Shown: positions 15,790 through 17,883 of the stretch, one piece after another
Layout: each line of letters opens with the position of its first letter
Position numbering within the stretch: the first letter of the stretch is position 1
Assembly: GCA_022712845.1 (NCBI GenBank)
Contig: JAFLJV010000014.1
Location: 1-17,883 of the forward strand
DNA: 17,883 nt
From: Sulfurimonas sp.
GTDB lineage: Bacteria; Campylobacterota; Campylobacteria; Campylobacterales; Sulfurimonadaceae
Reading direction: 5' to 3'
The notes under the pieces: generated by a model
The model's database searches: none
What the model was told of the DNA's origin: nothing
The model's input: only the letters and a program-made list of their open reading frames with translations
Translations under genes and position numbers: made by a program

Positions 15790-16358
15790 AAGGTATTGAT
15801 ACAGCTGGTAAAAGTACTCAAATTAGTAGTATCTCAAAGCACTATCCTGATGCAATTATTACAAAAGAGCCAGGAGCAACAGATATAGGTAAAGAGATAC
15901 GTGAAATAGTTTTAAGTGCAAAAGCACAAAGTAAAAAAGCTGAATTTTTACTCTTTTTAGCAGATCGTGCTGAGCATATAAAAGAGGTGATTGAACCAAA
16001 TATGGATAAAACAATTATTTCAGACAGAAGTGTTGTAAGTGGTGTTGCTTATGCTTTAATTCAAGGTGAGATAAGTGAGACAGCTATAGTTCATTTGAAT
16101 AAATTTGCAACAGGTGGTATATATCCTCAAAAAGTTTTTTTGCTAGAACTAACAAAAAAGGAACTTGAGTTTAGGCTATCTCAAAAAGAATTAGATGGAA
16201 TTGAGCTTAGAGGTGTTGAGTATCTTTTAGGAATACAAAATGCTATGATAAAAGCAGCAAACCTCCTAAAACTAGAACTAGTAACAATTGACGCGACAAA
16301 AAGTATAGAAGAAATAACAAAAAAAATATTAGATAATATGAAGGATATAAATGATTAA
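15774..16358 (+). CDS. tmk: Thymidylate kinase
   Basis: Tmk phosphorylates dTMP to dTDP for DNA synthesis. The 194-residue protein has the P-loop EGIDTAGKST (6-15), KEPGATDIG (31-39), and a lid segment RLSQKELDGIELRG (134-147). The DR motif is DRS (84-86) where most bacteria have DRY/DRF/DRH, and PGAT replaces the common PGGT; I recall DRS also in the Campylobacter enzyme, so it is probably a lineage trait and not a defect. The start overlaps coaD by 16 nt and has GGGGGT eight bases upstream. The 3' end overlaps hisS by 8 nt. Confidence 0.95.
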   Translation: MYIAIEGIDTAGKSTQISSISKHYPDAIITKEPGATDIGKEIREIVLSAKAQSKKAEFLLFLADRAEHIKEVIEPNMDKTIISDRSVVSGVAYALIQGEISETAIVHLNKFATGGIYPQKVFLLELTKKELEFRLSQKELDGIELRGVEYLLGIQNAMIKAANLLKLELVTIDATKSIEEITKKILDNMKDIND

Positions 16359-17562
16359 ATCACTAAGAGGGATGAATGATATACTAAGTGAGGATTACGA
16401 AAAATTTACATATTTTATAAATATAGCTACCGATATAGCACAAAAATATGGTTTTCACTTTATAGAAACTCCCCTTTTAGAAGAAACAGCTCTCTTTAAA
16501 CGTTCCGTTGGTGAATCAAGTGATATTATTGGAAAAGAGATGTATCAGTTTATAGATAAAGGTCAAAATGATGTTTGTCTTCGTCCTGAAGGAACCGCTG
16601 GTGTTGTTCGTGCATTTATACAAAAAAAATTAGATAAAGCTGGTGGCTTGCATAAGTATTTTTACCATGGTGCAATGTTCCGTTATGAAAGACCTCAAAA
16701 AGGTCGTCTAAGGCAATTTCATCAGTTTGGTGTTGAAAGTTTTGGTTCAGATAGTGTTTACGAAGATGCTACAATGATTATGATGGTAAGTGATATACTC
16801 AAAAAACTTGGCATTGATTATAGACTTCAACTAAACTCACTTGGTGATAATAATTGTATGCCCCAGTATCGTACTAAACTAATTAACTTTGTAAAAAAAG
16901 ATGAAGATAAGATTTGTGAAGATTGTGTTAGAAGGCTAGATATAAATCCAATTAGAGTTCTTGATTGTAAAAATGAGAAGTGTCAAGAATTATATGCCGA
17001 TGCACCAAAACTTTTACAAAATTTATGTAACTCTTGTAATGATGATTTTTCTACACTCAAAAAAAATTTAGATGACAATAATATAAAATATGAAATAGAT
17101 ACAAACTTAGTTCGTGGACTTGATTACTACTCAAAAACAGCATTTGAGTTTGTAAGTGACAACATAGGAAGCCAGAGTGCAATAGCTGGTGGTGGACGTT
17201 ATGACAGACTTGTAGAATTTTTAGATGGAAAGCCTACTCCTGCTGTTGGTTTTGCTATGGGTATTGAAAGACTTATGGAACTTATTGATATGCCCTCTAC
17301 ATGTAGAGAGGGTTACTATATCGGTGCTATGGACGAAGAAGCAATTTCATTAGTTGTAAAAACAGCACAAAGTAAAAGAAAAACAAATAAAACAATCATA
17401 GACTATAAAGCTCGTAACCTCCAGAAACACTTAAAAGCAGCTGATAAAGTAAATGCAAAATTTTGTGCTGTAATTGGTTCAAATGAGATGAAAGATGGTA
17501 CTATTTGGGTGAAAGACCTACAAAATAAAACAGAAGAGGTTATTTCTTTAGAGGAGTTCTAA
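16351..17562 (+). CDS. hisS: Histidyl-tRNA synthetase
   Basis: This class II synthetase charges tRNA-His. The 403 residues include LRPEGTAGVVRAF (77-89), motif 2 FRYERPQKGRLRQFHQFGVE (110-129), the histidine-specific VRGLDYYSKTAFEF (254-267), AGGGRYDRLVEFLDG (279-293) and motif 3 VGFAMGIERL (299-308), then a C-terminal anticodon-binding domain somewhat shorter than in E. coli (424 total). The insertion domain carries six cysteines at 189, 192, 206, 211, 226 and 229, arranged CxxC, C-x4-C, CxxC, which suggests a metal site. It overlaps tmk by 8 nt and is the last complete gene of the ubiX-coaD-tmk-hisS run. Confidence 0.97.
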   Translation: MIKSLRGMNDILSEDYEKFTYFINIATDIAQKYGFHFIETPLLEETALFKRSVGESSDIIGKEMYQFIDKGQNDVCLRPEGTAGVVRAFIQKKLDKAGGLHKYFYHGAMFRYERPQKGRLRQFHQFGVESFGSDSVYEDATMIMMVSDILKKLGIDYRLQLNSLGDNNCMPQYRTKLINFVKKDEDKICEDCVRRLDINPIRVLDCKNEKCQELYADAPKLLQNLCNSCNDDFSTLKKNLDDNNIKYEIDTNLVRGLDYYSKTAFEFVSDNIGSQSAIAGGGRYDRLVEFLDGKPTPAVGFAMGIERLMELIDMPSTCREGYYIGAMDEEAISLVVKTAQSKRKTNKTIIDYKARNLQKHLKAADKVNAKFCAVIGSNEMKDGTIWVKDLQNKTEEVISLEEF

Positions 17563-17883
17563 TTGAATACAAAAATTGAAAAAGAGGCATTTGAGTTAAC
17601 AAATGTAGATTATTTATGGAATATATTTACTGAATTTTTTCATCTCTTTATTGTAATAGTTATTATTGGTGTAATATTTCTATTTATTTATGATAAGTAT
17701 GTTCAAAGAAAGCATGCACTTTTAATCAACTATCCAGTTATAGGTCGTTTTAGATACTTTTTCGAAGCTCTTAGAGAGCCTATGCGTCAATATTTTTCAG
17801 AAGAAACTTTTTATGAGTCTAAAGATAAAGTAGACTGGGTTTACAAAGCTGCTAAAGATGTTCCAAATTATCAATCATTTTCG
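17563..17883 (+). CDS. N-terminus of a membrane-anchored protein resembling FMN-binding glutamate-synthase-like proteins (runs off window)
   Basis: The frame opens immediately after the hisS stop with TTG at 17563, preceded by GAGGAG six bases upstream, and stays open for 107 codons to the window edge. No ATG suits as a start. One membrane helix is seen at about residues 27-44 (LFIVIVIIGVIFLFIYD), followed by RKHALLINYPVIGRFRYFFEALREPMRQYF. That 'R.HA...nyPvIG..RY..E..rp..rQYf' pattern is what I remember at the start of FMN-binding glutamate synthase family proteins (GltB2-like domain, stand-alone), which usually have a membrane-anchored N-terminus. The catalytic part is outside the window, so activity cannot be judged. 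In Campylobacter jejuni the gene after hisS is speA, so this neighbour differs. Confidence 0.7.
   Translation, partial: MNTKIEKEAFELTNVDYLWNIFTEFFHLFIVIVIIGVIFLFIYDKYVQRKHALLINYPVIGRFRYFFEALREPMRQYFSEETFYESKDKVDWVYKAAKDVPNYQSFS

Noticed and set aside
15774..16358. DRS in place of DRY and PGAT in place of PGGT in Tmk as signs of an inactive enzyme.
   Set aside because: P-loop and lid are intact, the gene is in its usual place, and DRS is what I recall in the Campylobacter enzyme, so it looks like a lineage variant.

Overview
The window looks like a chromosomal segment of a free-living Campylobacterota (Epsilonproteobacteria) bacterium, probably close to Sulfurimonas or Sulfurovum/Arcobacter relatives. 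The evidence is low GC with strong A/T third-position bias, protein families of the Campylobacterota type, and two gene neighbourhoods known from Campylobacter: flgL-ftsK, and flgA-ubiX-coaD-tmk-hisS. No insertion sequence, prophage, CRISPR array or defence system is visible, and the content is mostly core metabolism, flagellar assembly and cell division. The genus assignment is inference.

Left part (1-3023): the 3' end of a probable lolA (plus strand) runs 14 nt into the 3' end of a convergent gene for a membrane-bound NIT-PAS-HD-GYP sensor, a likely c-di-GMP phosphodiesterase. A 311-nt gene-free stretch upstream of that gene holds a perfect 13-bp inverted repeat, and next to the acnB stop codon a tandem pair of hairpins whose stems differ by a compensatory base pair.

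TCA block (3024-7155): acnB (minus) and fumC (plus) are divergent. Each has a clear TATAAT -10 box, and between them lies a perfect 16-bp inverted repeat with a 31-bp spacer. This is the best candidate here for an undescribed regulatory site, one that could co-regulate two enzymes of the oxidative or reductive TCA cycle.

Minus-strand block (7179-11930): flgL (hook-filament junction) reads from a strong sigma-54-type promoter and is followed by ftsK (TTG start), then a small gene translationally coupled to ftsK by a TAATG overlap.

Plus-strand block (12011-17883): tRNA-Leu(CAA), flgA, a Kef-type cation/proton antiporter, then the tight run ubiX-coaD-tmk-hisS with short gaps or overlaps. After hisS a TTG-initiated membrane-anchored gene begins and runs off the window; it resembles the start of FMN-binding glutamate-synthase-like proteins.

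No wholly new multi-gene system was found. The items most worth following up are non-coding: the acnB/fumC shared inverted repeat, the covarying tandem hairpins, and the inverted repeat before the HD-GYP gene.
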